Assembly: GCA_030323885.1 (NCBI GenBank)
Contig: CM059199.1
Coordinates: 37,580,590 to 37,644,589 of the forward strand
DNA from: Branchipolynoe longqiensis
Lineage: Eukaryota; Annelida; Polychaeta; Phyllodocida; Polynoidae
DNA length: 64,000 nt
Direction of reading: 5' to 3'
Shown: positions 10,762-20,905 of the stretch, piece after piece
Position numbering within the stretch: the stretch's first letter is position 1
How the letters are laid out: each line of letters begins with the position of its first letter
Notes under the pieces: model-generated
The model's input: only the letters and a program-made list of their open reading frames with translations
Told to the model about the DNA's origin: nothing
Database searches by the model: none
Made by a program: the position numbers and the translations under genes

Positions 10762-11182
10762 GCCTCAGTCACACTATGGCTGGCGACTACTTTGCGACCA
10801 AAAGCCAGCGACCTCCTTGCGACTAAAGCAAATAAAGGCGGGTAAAAAATGGTTGGTGATCAGTCGGCGAAAGGTTGCAAGTGCTGAAAATGGTCGGCTA
10901 CCTCCTTGCGACCAAAGCAAAAAAAGGGGGGGAAAACAACATGCAGCGATCGGTCAGCGACCTGTTGCAAGTGCTGAAAATGGTCGGTGACCTCCATATG
11001 ATCATCTTAATCGCAAGGAGGTTTTTGGTGCAGCATCTACAGCCTCCTTCTGACCAAAATGGTCGCAAGGTCACTGACTGGTCGCTGATCGGTTGGCGTC
11101 CTCTAGGCGACCACTTTGTGACCACCCTTTTTGGTGGTTGCAAAGTGGTCGCAAGCGATCGCCAGAGTAGTGCTACTAGGGT
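10762..11182. mobile_element. MITE with ~45-bp imperfect TIRs and internal repeats
   Basis: The left end CACTATGGCTGGCGACTACT then TTGCGACC is mirrored by the right end, whose reverse complement reads CACTACTCTGGCGATCGCTT then GCGACCACTTTGC. Inside are 2-3 imperfect tandem units of about 100 bp sharing GACCTCCTTGCGAC..AAAGCAAA, GGTTGCAAGTGCTGAAAATG and GGTCGG. No TSD is clear and the superfamily is unassigned. 11183-11450 beyond it shows nothing recognisable. Confidence 0.7.
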
Positions 11183-11450
11183 ATAACTCTGCATAGCTGC
11201 TCTAGAGGACACCAGGCATATTTACAGCACACCCTGGAGGAACACCAAGCCCCAATTCGCTAGCAGGTCAGGTGAGGGAGTCGGTAATAAATCCATTTGC
11301 TCTGGCCGCTTGGTGCCTGGGTCGAGTCGACTGATATGACCAGTAAATAGTACTAGGAGCTGCCACCAGGTGGGCCAGTCTGTAGCGGGTGGAGATGACT
11401 GACCGCCAATCAGACGGGAGGGTCAATGTGCCGTTTGACCACTATGTTGC

Positions 11451-11945
11451 AAGGCCACTGCATGGTATGGAACTGCATGGTTAGACCAGTATATGGTTTG
11501 GCCACTGTGGGGCATGGCTAGTGCATGGTTAGATGACTATATGGTTTGGCTACTGTGTGGCATGGCCACTGCATGGTTAGACGACTATATGGTTTGGCTA
11601 CTGTGTGGCATGGTCACTGCATGGTTAGACCACTATATCGTTTGGCTACTGTGTGGCATGGACACTGCATGATTAGACGACTATATGGTTTGGCTACTGT
11701 GTGGCATGGCCACTGCATGGTTAGGCCACGATATGGTTTGGCTACTGTGTGGAATGGAACTGCATGGTTAGACCTCTATATGTTTGGCTACTGTGTGGCA
11801 AGGCATGGTTAGACCACAATATGGTTTGGCTACTGTGTGGCATGGAACTGCATGGTTAGACCACTACATGGTTTGGCTACTGTGTGGCAAGGCAACTGCA
11901 TGGTATGGAACTGCATGGTTAGATCACTATATGGTAACCGTATAA
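11451..11945. repeat. ~48-bp minisatellite
   Basis: About ten tandem copies of a unit containing GCATGGTTAGACCACTATAT, GGTTTGGCTACTGTGTGGCA and TGG. A related block lies at 12254-12480, past a SINE. The open frame through it is a repeat translation. Confidence 0.93.
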
Positions 11946-12034
11946 CAATATAACATATAACCCTGCAAACAAGGGACTTCATAGAGCAAGTGAGTACAAC
12001 TACAAGTATCCCGGGAAATGAACCACAAGAGGGG

Positions 12035-12253
12035 TTGGTTGGTTGTTGAAGTTTTATGTCCTAGGAACATCTAAGGTCTAAGGTCATATCAGGATAGGTA
12101 CTGACTTGTGACTGTGCACTCATGGTGACTTTATAGTGCTGCCCCACTGGGAAATCAAGCCGGCAGCACCATGACCGGATGCCTCACCCAGTCATGTTAT
12201 CATGACAATGAGCTAAGAAAGTCCTTGCCCTATCCTAATAATGTCGAGCGGCA
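12035..12253 (-). mobile_element. 5'-truncated tRNA-SINE, tail B
   Basis: The tail (rc) is GGTTGGTTGGTTGTTGAAGT. The body runs to CCTATCCTAATAATGTCGAG and stops before the head. AGGTCTA is locally duplicated. It separates two blocks of the ~48-bp minisatellite, so probably inserted into it. Confidence 0.85.
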
Positions 12254-12490
12254 TTGTATGTCACTATGGTTTTGCCACCACATGGTTTGGCCACAATATG
12301 ACATGGGACTGCATGGTTTTACTAATGCATGGTTTGGCAACTGTATGTTGATATGGTGACTGTATGGTTAGGCTTACTACATGGTTTGGCCAGTGTGTCG
12401 TTAGGCCAATGCGTGGTTTGGCCATGGATATAGTAACTGTGTGGTATTGACGTTGTGTGATGCAACCACTGAGTGGTTGGGATACAGCAT
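12254..12490. repeat. Diverged continuation of the ~48-bp minisatellite
   Basis: Repeated CACATGGTTTGGCCAC, CATGGTTTGGCAACTGTATG and GCGTGGTTTGGCCATG resemble the 11451-11945 unit. 12490-12722 becomes too degenerate to phase. Confidence 0.75.
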
Positions 12491-12722
12491 GATAGGGACA
12501 CAACAATGACTGATATTGAACTGCTCAGTCACGGTGTGAAAAAGCTACAAATGGCCACCGCATCACTAAATTAGACAGCCACAATGCGCCATTAAATGCC
12601 ATAGGCACACTCTGTAAAGCCATCATTGAATTGTGCAACCACTGCATGCCAAACATATTGCATGCCATATATACAATGCAGGAGACAAACTCTGAATGAC
12701 AATGCCACCGTGCAGCATTGTT

Positions 12723-13244
12723 TGCTTATTGACTTGAGGTTTTACGTCCCAACAACATCTAAGGTCCTATAAGCACCAAGTTCTGACTTGTGACAGTGGA
12801 CACTCATGGCAGAGTTATAGTGCTGCTCCAATGGGATATCAAGCTGCTGACACAGTGACCTGGGCCGCGTTCAGGCTCCGTCTCGGAGGCGCCTCGGAGG
12901 CGCCCGTGACGTCAGGCTAGTCTGAACGGATTTAGCTGTTGGCCGCCTCGAAAATGGCGGCCTCCACAGGCGGCGGCCATTTGCAATGGACAAGCTGGGC
13001 TGTGATTGGCTGAAAGCACTGAACGCGGCGGCCATTTTCGAGGCGCTATTTTGTCTCCTGCCTGAAAAGGGAGGCGTCGCCGAGACGTCTCAGAGACGCA
13101 CCCTGAACGCAAATAGAGCAAAAAGCATCGCCGAGACGTCGCCGAGACGCCTCCGAGACGGACCCTGAACGCGGCCCAGATATCCCATCCCACACGTTCA
13201 AATTACCCAAGCACAGAGTGAACCAGCCATTGGGCTTTCTCATA
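12723..13244 (-). mobile_element. Diverged tRNA-SINE interrupted by a MITE
   Basis: The tail (rc) TTGAGGTTTTACGTCCCAAC and body (AGTGCTGCTCCAATGGGATA, AGTGACCTG) are split at the SINE's GACCTGATATCCC site by the element at 12863-13176 and resume as ATATCCCATCC. The remainder is poorly conserved up to a second MITE at 13245. Confidence 0.75.
12863..13176. mobile_element. GC-rich 314-bp MITE, Harbinger-like (CWG site)
   Basis: The outer ~28 bp are near-perfect inverted repeats: left GGCCGCGTTCAGGCTCCGTC, right (rc) GGCCGCGTTCAGGGTCCGTC, then TCGGAGGCG on both. Flanked by CTG (12860-12862) and CAG (13177-13179), consistent with the 3-bp CWG duplications known for some Harbinger elements. The SINE site it split reads CTG. 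The interior holds GCGGCCATTTTCGAGGCG and its inverse, so the molecule can fold back. No transposase. Confidence 0.82.
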
Positions 13245-13796
13245 AGCCGTGTTCACACGGGAAAAGTTTAAATCGATTTAGACAAGGCAAATTATATAAA
13301 TCGATTTAGACGCGCGTTCACATGGGCTGTACTTGGGCCGGAAATCGATATCAGCGCATGAGCAAGTCCAGACTAACCAACGCCAGTTTCGCTTAGTCGA
13401 CGTCGGCACGAGAGAGTGTGGGTGCGACCTAGATCTGTTTCGAATGAATCGTATTGTTTTGGAACGGTCAAAACTTCTGCTGGGCGGTGAAACCCTAAAA
13501 ATAAATGATGAAAAAAATATCTGTGCACAGCTAGCCTGTTCATAGATCAAAATATTATATAGTGTGACCTCCTTAATCCGCCTCAACTAAGTCGCTTGCG
13601 TTCACACGGGCGATATAAGTCGATTCATAAAATTTGCTTCATATAAACCACCTGCTTAGGTGGTTAATAAAATCCGAATTATATGAATTGATTCAGCCCT
13701 AAACCGCCTCAGCCGCCCGTTCACACACCAAATGTGAGTCGAACTAGGCAAGGCGATTGATATGAATCGAATTAACTGCCCCGTGTGAACACGGCT
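13245..13796. mobile_element. MITE with AGCCGTGTTCACACGGG termini
   Basis: Left AGCCGTGTTCACACGGG is matched exactly by the right end's reverse complement. The subterminal motif CGTTCACACGGGC or CGCGTTCACATGGG recurs inside at ~13314, 13600 and 13718, and AAATCGATTTAGAC recurs near the left end. These repeated subterminal blocks resemble transposase-binding arrays. No clear TSD; superfamily unassigned. Confidence 0.78.
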
Positions 13797-13885
13797 CACG
13801 TAATGGCGAAGACCTACAAAATAACCCAAAGGAATAATTGGGTTGATTCAGCCAGAAATTGATCCGCATACCCTCCTTCATGCAT

Positions 13886-13982
13886 GGGTTGGTTGTTGGA
13901 GCTTTGCATCCTGGCAACATCTAAGGTTATATCAGGATGGCTACCCACTTGTGACTTGTGACGACTTGTGACGACTTGTGTC
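13886..13982 (-). mobile_element. SINE tail fragment, left half of a head-to-head pair
   Basis: GGTTGGTTGTTGGAGCTTTG, then CATCCTGGCAACATCTAAGG and TTATATCAGGATGG, ending in a triplicated ACTTGTGACG run. Confidence 0.8.
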
Positions 13983-14214
13983 TCCCGTGCGGGAGATTGC
14001 GAGTTCAATTCCATGAATAGGATAGGGCAAGGACTGATTAGCTCAGTGTCAGGATAATGTGACTGAGTGGGATATCAGGTCATGGTGCTGGCAGCCTGGT
14101 CTCCCAGTGGGGCAGCACTATAAAGTTGCCATGACTGCGCACTGTCACAAGTCGGTACCCGTCCTGATATGACCTTAGATGTGGCTAGTATGTAAAACAA
14201 CAACAAACAAACAT
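13983..14214 (+). mobile_element. SINE lacking part of its head, tail A
   Basis: Begins with the B-type head end CTCCCGTGCGGGAGATTGCG followed by AGTTCAATTCC, skips to ATAGGATAGGGCAAGGACTG, then continues through the normal body to ATGTAAAACAACAACAAACA. With the preceding minus-strand fragment it forms an inverted pair. Confidence 0.85.
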
Positions 14215-14562
14215 CACATTATGTGACTGAGTATCAGCAGACAGTAATGCTCAATGCCGCTGGTGGTTCTCCCACGAGTAAATAAATATGCATGAGTCTG
14301 CCAATGTGGCAGCGAGGGAGGTCCCCTTAGTTCCGTGGACAACCAGCATGACTGTGGATGTTCTTTAGTGAATGGGGTGATGTCATCGAACTTATTGTTG
14401 GGATGCTCGTTGTCAGATCAGACTGAAGGATCGGATACGGTGCAACAACACCATTCATCAGAGTCATTTTCGCAGCTCTATCAAACAAATCGAGCTCACT
14501 TCATCTCTCTTTCTCTCCACAATTTCTATTGTTAACAGAATAGTTATATATGTTTGTGGAAT

Positions 14563-14917
14563 TTGTTTGTTTGTTGTTTTACATCCTAGCAACATCTAAG
14601 GTCATATCAGGATGGGTACTGACTTGTGTACAGTGCGCACTCATGCCAACTGTATAGTGCTGCCCCAGTGGGAGACTAGGCCACCAGCAACATGACCTGA
14701 TATCCCACTCAGTCACATTATCCTGACACTGAGCCAACCAGTCCTTGCCCTATCCTAATAATGCTTAGCGCCTGGCTAGGAAGCGACAAGTATCAATTTT
14801 TAAGTAATTGGTTTGACTCGACCAGGATTTGAACCTACGATCCCATGAGTTCAGATCCCCCGATCTCCCAAAACAGAAGATGGACGCTCAACTCATTCGC
14901 CCATCCCGTCTGGTCTG
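14563..14917 (-). mobile_element. Full-length tRNA-derived SINE, head A, tail A
   Basis: The tail (rc) is TTTGTTTGTTTGTTGTTTTA. Complete body; type-A head with GATTTGAACCTACGATCCCA and CTCAACTCATTCGCCCATCC. 14215-14562 before it shows no gene or known repeat. Confidence 0.93.
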
Positions 14918-14954
14918 TTTGTGGAATAATGTATGTGAACAAAAATGCCTGATC

Positions 14955-15083
14955 TCTTATGTCTCCCCCTCCCCTCTCTCTCCCTCCGTTCTCATGGTCA
15001 TAGTCCATAATAATACCTATATAGATGAATATCTCTCTCTCCCTCTCTCTCTCTATCTCTCTCTCTCTTTCTCTCTCTACTCA
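14955..15083. repeat. CT-rich tract, (TC)n
   Basis: Pyrimidine-rich on the plus strand (CTCTCTCCCTCTCTCTC), one of few such tracts in a window dominated by plus-strand purine tracts. The AT-rich 15086-15665 stretch that follows shows nothing recognisable. Confidence 0.85.
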
Positions 15084-15666
15084 ATTACTGGGATGAGTAT
15101 ATATTCTCTGGCCAGGAATATTTAGCCCTTGCCTTAAAAAAAGGAAAAAAGAGAAGAAATTGACAGTGTTAGTGACCAGGAAGACCGGTCACATAGGTGA
15201 GGCGGAAGAGATACAGAATAATAAGTACATCTATAACAGAATAATTCCCTTCTGCGCCCTTATACTCGCACAATACGTTATACATCACATATACACATAT
15301 TAACCTTTTAAGAATAAGCCTACAAGCTAACCACACTCTATCTAACAGAATAAACAAACCATTCTACTAACACTCCATCTCAAAATGTTATCTCCATCAA
15401 CATGATAATTCACAACACAGTAGGCATACAAACCTATGAAGGGAAACTATGCATCTAAGCACTCCTTAATGTAAAGGTCTAATCAATACACATGTATGTA
15501 TCTAAGTATGTATGAGTACAACATATAAGTACTATTTTTATATCTGAATTGTCAAACTATACCATATGTAAGTCTTGGAATGATTAATATTGTTATTTCA
15601 GCTGACTTGAGCTGGCTGCTGATGAAAATATCAGACTACATATACATATATTTTAAATAACTGTAT

Positions 15667-15735
15667 TGTCACATGGCTGGAAGATCAGTGCTACGGTGCT
15701 GACAAAAGACTTTATTCAATGAATAAACTATATTT
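15667..15735 (+). repeat. Dispersed ~68-bp repeat, copy 1
   Basis: GTCACATGGCTGGAAGATCA, then GTGCTACGGTGCTGACAAAA and a segment ending TTATTCAATGAATAAACTA match 17308-17385. Family unknown. 15736-16573 around a CACACCACACC run and C-rich 16027-16085 has no recognised gene. Confidence 0.65.
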
Positions 15736-16573
15736 ACACAACAACAACAACAAAATACATTACACAAATCAATCCGCACAAGCCGCTTTCGAGGGCACAG
15801 TACCCAAACAACACCTCTGCTATATATAGAGAGCGCTCGCTGCATGATCTCACACCACACCACACCACAATCAGTGCAAGGCAGCTAAATTATACACCGC
15901 TTTCTCGTAGCAGCAACGCCAATATGCCATGGCTATGTGGGCGCCAATTGTGCATTTTGATCCAGGCCTCACGCCACAAATAGATGAACATACAATCACT
16001 CTCCCATCACCACAACCAGTCGACTACCCTCCCCCGCCCCACACCCACACCCACCCACTACCCCACCCCCCACCCCGCCGCCGCCTTCCCTCCTCCAAAT
16101 TCCATCAGGTTATTTTCTTCTTCTTTGACAACAAAAAGTTGTTAGTTGTTGGTTTTTTCCCCCCTTAATTTTCTTTTCTTTTAAGCGATCCAATAAGCAG
16201 AATCTCGGGCGACAAAACATGGCCACTTTCCAAATTAACAGTAATTGGGTCTGTTGTGAGGAGGGGGAGGGGGGAGACTCCCCTAGTACCAGGGAGACAG
16301 TGCTAAGAAAGCTATGGCATTTGATGGCTAATCATTCCACTTTTTACAGAACACAAGAAGCCGCTCAGTGCCACATCCGCCCCGTAGGCACTCCATTCCG
16401 TTTAAGTGAGAGCCACTTTCAGTGTGTCATGTCGAGGAAGTGTGCACGAGCTGGTCTGGCCTGTCTGCCCCTGGGGGCAATTGATGCGGTGTACTGTGTT
16501 TGTACGGCCGGTTCAGATCTGCAAACAACGCTGTATGCATTGGGTAGGACCTATGTCGGCTGGTCATGATATG

Positions 16574-16838
16574 CATACGAGACTGTCTCAAAAGGTACTA
16601 AGCAATATGGGACAAAACTTTGTCCATTGTAACGATCAAAATAGTATCTGCTTAAGCATTTGCTCAGGATAAACTGATTTGTTTTTTACATGGTGTTTCA
16701 TAATCCCAATAGAATACATATTGATTTGAAGCAAATGTCCTTGTGTTTTCGGTGTAACCGTTTCTGTGCTGTTTTGTGTCAATCGGTACAATGGACAAAA
16801 AGAAGAAGATTTATCACCTTTTAAGACAGGCTCATATA
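16574..16838. mobile_element. ~265-bp MITE with long TIRs (GAGCCTGTCT family)
   Basis: Left GAGACTGTCTCAAAAGGT and, further in, TTTGTCCATTGTAAC; the right end reverse-complemented reads GAGCCTGTCTTAAAAGGTGA and TTTGTCCATTGTAC. One terminus of the same family occurs alone at 28736-28780. It abuts a pogo-like MITE. TSD uncertain; superfamily unassigned. Confidence 0.75.
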
Positions 16839-16840
16839 TA

Positions 16841-17025
16841 CAGTAAACCATCTCTAAATAGACCGACCCACTTTAAATGGTCAATTTAGGGATGTGGTAG
16901 GTTAAGGAAGGTTTTTTATTATTATCGTTACGTATTGTATGGGCGATCATTTGGGACACAAATAAAGCGATCAATATAGGGGAGTGGTCGATCTGTGGTG
17001 GTGATCGATTAGAGAGGTTTTACTG
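16841..17025. mobile_element. 185-bp pogo/Tigger-like MITE
   Basis: Starts CAGTAAACCATCTCTAAATA and ends AGAGAGGTTTTACTG, flanked by TA on both sides, the duplication made by Tc1/mariner/pogo transposases. CAGTAAAACCTCTCTAAATC-type ends resemble the pogo/Tigger group. Related copies: 29222-29415, 39778-39955 and 43192-43356, sharing GGGCGATCATTTGGGACCCA and AATAAAGCGA. Confidence 0.85.
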
Positions 17026-17044
17026 TATATCAAAACCTTGTAAA

Positions 17045-17172
17045 AGTTGGACCAGAGCCGGTGGTTGACCCGGTGAGAGCACTGACTGGCTTCCCGTGTG
17101 GAAGGGGGGACTTCGGAATCCCGGCCGAGTCAAACCAACGACTTACAAAATTTATACTTGTCACTACCTATA
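17045..17172 (+). mobile_element. SINE head fragment, type B
   Basis: GACCCGGTGAGAGCACTGAC, then TGGCTTCCCGTGTGGAAGGG and ATCCCGGCCGAGTCAAACCA, followed by ACTTACAAAATTTATACTTG and TCACTACCTA, where it stops. Confidence 0.8.
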
Positions 17173-17307
17173 CTTTTATTGGACTGGAATTGTACACAGT
17201 TACTACTACAGCTGATACTTCATTTGTAAAATGTATAATACTTTTAGTATCAAACAGGATTTGCATGCAGTTACTATTACAACTGATAGTAGTTTCATTT
17301 ATGTATT

Positions 17308-17390
17308 AAGGAATTGTATTGTACAGCCGGAAGACCAGTGCTCTGGCGCTGACAAGAAATATTATTCAATGAATAAACTACACTTTAGTA
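17308..17390 (+). repeat. Dispersed ~68-bp repeat, copy 2
   Basis: GTACAGCCGGAAGACCAGTG, then CTCTGGCGCTGACAAGAAAT and ATTCAATGAATAAACTACAC match 15667-15735. The AT-rich 17391-17970 stretch beyond is unassigned. Confidence 0.65.
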
Positions 17391-17971
17391 AAAAAAACCT
17401 ATATTATGTTATATTATAAATCAAATATCAGTTTTCCACAAAATATATAAGCTTACTATCAATTATCTACTCATGAAGGCACACAAAGTTCACAATCATA
17501 AAAGGTATGGCAGGTATATGTTTCAAATCTAAGTACATGTTTCAGTTTGGGCAATTTGATACTATCATCGGTCTATACAAGTTTAGAACTTTCTGACAAT
17601 TATTTTTAATTTAGATATTACTCCAGTGGGCATATACCTGTGCTTTGACTGGTTCCACCACATAGTTGTTATCTTTCTTCTCTCAAATCACGCTCACTTA
17701 CCAATTCGTAGTTTTTACCTATTTCATCACACAAGCCTCGTTTTAGATCGAATTAGGTCACGCATGAATTAGGTCAATGCTATGAATAATATGATTATTT
17801 ATTACTGTCAAAATTAGCTCTTAGGTACTGAACATAAATGTTTTAAACAAATACATATAAACATTATATTATAAGCCTATGTAACTTACCTGCTTATAAG
17901 ATGTTCGCAAATACAGAACCTCAGTCCTAATAACAATAGGAATAAACCATTTGACAACACTCAAAGCAGTG

Positions 17972-18074
17972 TATATATATATGTGTGTGTGTATGTGTGT
18001 GTGTGTGTATGTGTGTGTGTGTGGGTGTGTGTGAGAGAGTGAGTGTGAGTGTGAGTGTGTGTGTGTGTGTGTGG
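17972..18074. repeat. (GT)n microsatellite with GTGA variants
   Basis: TATATATATGTGTGTGTGTA and following GTGTGT, GAGTGTGAGT and GTGTGTGT blocks. A C/G-rich run at ~18159-18168 and (AATA)n at ~18190-18218 follow. Confidence 0.95.
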
Positions 18075-18331
18075 CATAATAAGACAAATTCCTCCTGTGT
18101 CTGAGGCGTAAGGGCGGGCACCCAAATACATTACCCTTACCCCGACAGATGGGAAGGGGGGGGGGGGGCACTCCAACCGCCTATGGAGGAGGAATAATAA
18201 TAATAATAATAATAATAACGTACATGTTCCCCTACAATTTATACTTGTATAATTCACTATACATCACATATAAATGATATATGTGATGTATCGGCTGGGT
18301 CGATGTTTGTTTGGTACTTTATACTTGACGT

Positions 18332-18895
18332 GGTGTGGTGGTGGTGGCAGTGGTGATGATGGAGGCAGTGCTATTGTGGTGGTTTGGTGGCGGTGATGGT
18401 GGAGGTGGTGGTGGTGATGGTCATGGTAGAGGTGTTGGAGGTGGCAGTGATGGAGGTGGCGATGGAGGCAGTGTTATGGTGGTGGTTTGGTGGCGGTGAT
18501 GGTGGAGGTGGTGGCGATGATGGTCATGATGGAGGTGGTGGAGGTGGCAGTGATGGAGGTGGTGACGGTGATGATGATGGAGGCAGTGCTGTGGTGGGGG
18601 GGGGGGATGGGGAGGGTGGTATGGTGGGAGGGGTCATGGTGGAGGTGGCAGCGGTGATGGTCATGGCGCAGGTGGTGGAGATGGCAGTGTTATGGTGGTG
18701 GTTTGGTGGCGGTGATGGTGGAGGCGGTGCTGGTCATGGTGGAGGTGTGGAGGTGGCGGTGATGGAGGTGGTGACGGTGGTGATGATGGAGGCAGTGCTA
18801 TGGTGATGGTTTGGTGGTGGTGATGGTGGAGGTGGTAGTGATGATGGAGGTGGTGGAGGTGCCGGTGATGGTGATACTGATAGTGATGGTTGGCT
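18332..18895. repeat. GGT/GAT-rich minisatellite
   Basis: Imperfect units built from GTGGTGGTTTGGTGGCGGTG, ATGGTGGAGGTGG and ATGGAGGCAGTGCTATGG, repeated four to five times with ~115-bp spacing. Open frames are repeat translations. Confidence 0.93.
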
Positions 18896-18909
18896 TGACG
18901 TAAACAGAC

Positions 18910-19916
18910 GACTATATAGACCCCTTTCAATGTTTGTAAACATCGTGTATGCGCGCGCAGGTTGCCTGCAGAACGAATGCACACTGCCACTGAGTTTGCC
19001 AGCACGCGCAGTGCAAAACCTCAGTTTTATTCCAAATTAATAGAAATCCAGAGCCCCAACCGTATCAATTTAATATAATCTTTTTGGTAAACATGTTTTC
19101 TATGTGTATTCCAATCAGTTTGTTTCTAGGTGGTGTAGTTTTAGAGATATTTAACTTTTTCTGTATGAAGATTGCTCACCGCCATTGACAATGCATTGAG
19201 TTTGCTGTATGCGCAGTGCAAAACTTCAGTTTTATTCAAAATTAATAGAAATCCAGAACCCTAACCGTATCAATTTAATATAATATTTTTGGTAAACATG
19301 TTTTCTATGTGTATTCCAATCAGTTTGTTTCTAGGTGTTGTGGTTTTAGAGATATTAAAATTTTTCTGTATGAAGATTGCTCACTGCCATTGACAATGCA
19401 TTGATTTTGCCGGTACGCGCAGTGCACGCAGTGCAAAACGTCGATTTTATTCAAAATTTATAGAAATCCAGAACCCTACTCGTATCAATTTAATATAATC
19501 TTTTTGGTAAAGATGTTTTCTATGTGTATGCCAATCGGTTTGTTTCTAGATGTTGTGGTTTTAGAGATATTTAACTTTTTCTGTATGAAGATTGCTCACC
19601 GCCATTGACAATGCATTGATTTTGCCGGTACGCGCAGTGCAAAACGTCGATTTTATTCAAAATTTATAGAAATCCAGAACCCTAACCGTATCAATTTAAT
19701 ATAATATTTTTGGTGTAAACATGTTTATTCTCGATAGTGCTATTCCGAATCAGTTTGTGTTTCTATGTGTTGTGGTTTTAGAGATATTTAACTTTTTCTG
19801 TATGGAGATTGCTCACTGCCATTGACTTTGCAGTGACCGGATGTTGTCCTGCAGCCAAGCAGCGCGTGCACTGACCTAAATACCTGTGCTGACGTCATAT
19901 GAAATTGGTCAATACA
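18910..19916. mobile_element. MITE carrying four ~206-bp internal tandem repeats, copy 1
   Basis: Outer arms: left TATAGACCCCTTTCAATG with CGCGCGCAGGTTGCCTGCAG, right (rc) TTGACCAATTTCATATGACG with GCGCGCTGCTTGGCTGCAGG, i.e. imperfect TIRs. Between them the phase TTTGCCGGTACGCGCAGTGC recurs near 18995, 19202, 19410 and 19620, ending at TTTGCAGTGACC. Monomers share TTTTCTATGTGTATTCCAAT, TTTTAGAGATATTTAACTTT and TTCTGTATGAAGATTGCTCA. Same architecture at 30773-31752. No transposase. Confidence 0.85.
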
Positions 19917-20004
19917 TGTCATAGCTAAGGTTATTGGGTAGCCGTTTACATAAATATTGGAATATATATATATATACATATATATAATATTTATTTATAC
20001 ACAT

Positions 20005-20097
20005 CACGTGTCTCTTCTTTCCAGCGTAATTCATTTCGGCTTTCATTGTTTCAATGTGTCACGTGGCTATCAGTATCACAGACGTCACAATCACGTG
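20005..20097. promoter_or_regulatory. Cluster of three CACGTG E-boxes and a CRE-like site
   Basis: CACGTG at 20005-20010, 20060-20065 and 20092-20097, plus GACGTCAC at 20081-20088, within 93 bp. Such clustering is unusual by chance in AT-rich DNA, but no gene start is identified nearby, so regulatory function is inference. Confidence 0.3.
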
Positions 20098-20143
20098 GTG
20101 TTGTGTGATTTATAGATATGTGTCTCGAAAAATCCACAAAGAG

Positions 20144-20176
20144 GTCTAACCCAACCCAACCCAACCCAACCCAACC
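20144..20176. repeat. (AACCC)n pentanucleotide repeat
   Basis: About six AACCC units, then ACCGGACCCTACCCAACCCA. Too short and of the wrong unit for a TTAGGG telomere tract. Confidence 0.9.
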
Positions 20177-20529
20177 GGACCCTACCCAACCCAACTCGAA
20201 GAAACAAGCATAAGCGGTCACCCAACTAATCAGACAATTTCCTGGCATTTAAATTTAATTGCGGCTAGTTCAATTCAATTCAGTTCGGCTAATACTAGTA
20301 ATAGTAATATTCAGGGGCTGCATTCAATGAACATATGAACCAGAGACTGTCAAAGTCTGTTAATGTTATGTTCCACATCACAATTTACAGCAGAAACAAA
20401 AACAAAAACAGCAACAAATTGCTGTTTCTCATTTTAACCAGTAATAAAACTTCAGAGTGTAAATTCTGTTATTTGTATAAGCAATACTGGCTTACTGGAT
20501 GGGTTTAACTACTCGAGCTGGGATAGAAA

Positions 20530-20905
20530 TTCAGTCCCCCCACCCTCCCTGGACAGGTGGTCGAGATAGTGAGTTTCCGAGCGCCCCGATATACAGAGGG
20601 CGCCACAGCAGACGACATTTTATCAAATTGAATGTAAGGAGACGCGACAGCAGACGACACTGAGGCGCCGCCTCCAGTTTCCCGCCATTTGTTCTGGCTT
20701 TACCGGAAATGGGATCCGCCGGTCCCCGGCGGGCGGCAAGGTCGCCTCCATCATTAACCCGGGAACCAGTGGTGGCTTTTCCCGCGCTTTTGCTCGAGGA
20801 GGGACAAATGGTTCTATCACTGCTCCGCCTCCTATCGGCCACCGCCGACATTAAAAAGAGAAGTCCGCCCCCGCCTCTCTTGAGCCCTCTCTAGTCGGCT
20901 GGTGA
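20530..20905. promoter_or_regulatory. GC-rich, CpG-dense segment (possible promoter)
   Basis: A sharp rise in GC and CpG relative to flanks, with TTTCCCGCC and an ETS-like ACCGGAAATG at ~20701-20710, and CCGGTCCCCGGCGGGCGGC at ~20729. No reading frame in it is convincing. It could be a CpG-island-like promoter, a first exon or another GC-rich repeat. T-rich 20940-21070 follows with (TTTA)n and (TC)n. Confidence 0.25.

Noticed and set aside
11546..11812. 88-codon frame in the ATGGTTTGGC repeat
   Set aside because: 48-bp unit is divisible by three, so the frame stays open by repetition.
16219..16569. 116-codon plus-strand frame starting MATFQINSNWVCC
   Set aside because: No recognisable domain, no splice or promoter context, and it runs to the edge of a MITE. 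Length is within chance expectation for moderately GC-rich DNA.
20144..20176. Telomere-type repeat
   Set aside because: AACCC pentamer, only about six units; animal telomeres use TTAGGG.
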